DNA from: an uncultured Geobacteraceae bacterium
GTDB taxonomy: Bacteria; Desulfobacterota; Desulfuromonadia; Geobacterales; Pseudopelobacteraceae
DNA length: 53,742 nucleotides
Direction of reading: 5' to 3'
NCBI GenBank assembly: GCA_903845365.1
Contig: CAIMXI010000414.1
Location: 1-53,742, forward strand
Both the position numbers and the translations under genes were made by a program. How positions within the stretch are numbered: position 1 is the stretch's first letter; every line of letters begins with the position of its first letter. Shown here piece after piece: positions 53,064-53,742 of the stretch. The notes under the pieces are model-generated. The model saw nothing but the letters and a program-made list of their open reading frames with translations, made no database searches and had not been told where the DNA came from.

Positions 53064-53507
53064 TCAATTGAATTTATTGCAGTATGCGATGGTTCGTTCT
53101 ACACCTTCAAGCAGATGTGGAGTCAACATAAGCACTCTTTCAAATATTTCATGAATTGCCTCTGGAAGATATTCATGGGCAATGTCGTTTCTGATTATCC
53201 GAATCTCAATAAAAACATCACTACTCACGATCAATTCTTTCTTTTCTGCCCTGTTGATTCTGTCTCTGATAGTGCCTTGAGTATCCAAGTCCAGTTCATC
53301 CACCAGACGAAATATTTTCTGGATTAGAATATCACTCAGGCGCGCGAATCTACTGGTAAACGACTCAAAACTTTCAAGCTCTTCCGGTTCATATGACTCC
53401 TTAATCCCAATTGCATAACATTTATTGTATGAATATAACAGTACTTCCCTGGCATCTTTGAGCAACTGCAGCTCATTTATCAAAAGCAACTGCATCTGGC
53501 CTGTCAT
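53064..53507 (-). CDS. HEPN-domain protein (toxin of HEPN/MNT pair)
   Basis: 147 residues, all helical. The RNase motif R-x4-H appears as RNDIAHEY near residue 108, typical of HEPN toxins. The start ATG 53507 overlaps the MNT stop by 4 bases (ATGA). Unlike the copy near 11.6 kb, it looks intact. Confidence 0.82.
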   Translation of the reverse strand: MTGQMQLLLINELQLLKDAREVLLYSYNKCYAIGIKESYEPEELESFESFTSRFARLSDILIQKIFRLVDELDLDTQGTIRDRINRAEKKELIVSSDVFIEIRIIRNDIAHEYLPEAIHEIFERVLMLTPHLLEGVERTIAYCNKFN

Positions 53508-53742
53508 AACTTCACTCCTGTTCCAAGTGCCAATTTTACAAAAGGATTTGAATCATCCGCAGCAATGAGAAGATCAATTTTCTGCTCTTCGAGAAGCTCA
53601 TATAATCTCATTTTTATAGTTCTTTTGTCGTTGCTAGTCAAACTGCTTGACAAGACAAGCAGATCAATATCCCCGCCTTTTTTGGAGTCATCAACACGCG
53701 AACCAAACAGATAAATAGTGGCATCATTATCGAGAAGTTTTA
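53504..53742 (-). CDS. MNT-type nucleotidyltransferase, 5' end beyond window
   Basis: The frame runs off the right edge, leaving the C-terminal 78 residues. FGSRVDDSKKGGDIDLLVLS gives the GS...DxD nucleotidyltransferase motif, and IDLLIAADD the third Asp region. It is the antitoxin-type partner of the HEPN gene that follows. Confidence 0.85.
   Translation of the reverse strand, partial: KLLDNDATIYLFGSRVDDSKKGGDIDLLVLSSSLTSNDKRTIKMRLYELLEEQKIDLLIAADDSNPFVKLALGTGVKL

Overview
The window looks like chromosomal DNA of a Geobacter-type bacterium (Geobacterales/Desulfobacterota). This is inferred from gene content: a complete leucine/isovalerate catabolic operon beside a branched-chain ABC transporter operon, a nitrogen-fixation accessory block that uses sigma-54 promoters and an ANTAR-type RNA-binding response regulator, and an olefin-biosynthesis (ole) gene. 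No rRNA, tRNA or CRISPR array was seen.

Layout. (1) 1-10.4 kb, plus strand: a tightly packed six-gene operon that I cannot match to a described pathway. It encodes a Fic/Mur-ligase fusion, a PhnW-like class V aminotransferase, a PntC/LicC-like nucleotidyltransferase, a three-part protein (metallopeptidase-like, receptor-L/LRR-like, serine hydrolase-like), an ATP-grasp ligase and a second Mur-type ligase fused to a GNAT domain. The last three genes are much more AT-rich than the first three. This is the best candidate for an undescribed biosynthetic system. (2) 10.4-15.5 kb, minus strand: pdxA, then toxin-antitoxin modules (MNT with a deletion-broken HEPN gene, BrnT/BrnA, PIN plus small antitoxin, Phd/PIN) around an HMG-CoA-lyase-like gene. 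(3) 15.5-22.6 kb, minus strand: the leucine degradation operon ivd-mccB-ech-maoC-mccA-mvaB. A 420-bp intergenic region with two mirror-image promoters separates it from (4) 23.0-31.0 kb, plus strand: livG, acyl-CoA ligase, livH, livM, livJ, livF, a Usp-like gene and a MerR regulator.

(5) 31.0-37.2 kb: an ANTAR response regulator, draG, nifB, a GNAT gene, HicAB, nifV and two small nif-linked proteins. nifB and nifV each have a -24/-12 promoter followed by a leader with a hexaloop-type hairpin and an intrinsic-terminator-like hairpin before the ribosome binding site. This fits antitermination by the nearby ANTAR protein. (6) 37.2-44.4 kb: housekeeping genes (aminotransferase, DUF2721, oligoendopeptidase F, YceH, DUF2288, a Nudix-isochorismatase fusion, HAD phosphatase, HNH protein).

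(7) 44.4-53.7 kb: a rearranged, mobile-element-rich end. oleC is intact, but the following oleD is cut after about 16 codons. Then come an AAA/DUF234 ATPase with three 15-bp-phased direct repeats upstream and a truncated TPR gene. A complete RIT element (three overlapping tyrosine recombinases with 32-bp terminal inverted repeats) separates that truncated gene from a degenerate group II intron that appears cut in domain V. Last come an Rpn-type nuclease remnant and a HEPN/MNT pair that runs off the window.

How the genes work together. The Liv transporter and the acyl-CoA ligase would bring in and activate branched-chain substrates. Ivd, MCC, the hydratase and HMG-CoA lyase would convert isovaleryl-CoA to acetyl-CoA and acetoacetate, with the MerR protein as the probable regulator. 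NifB and NifV supply nitrogenase cofactor precursors, and DraG would reverse ADP-ribosylation of nitrogenase reductase. All functions are inferred from motifs read by eye; no database search was run.
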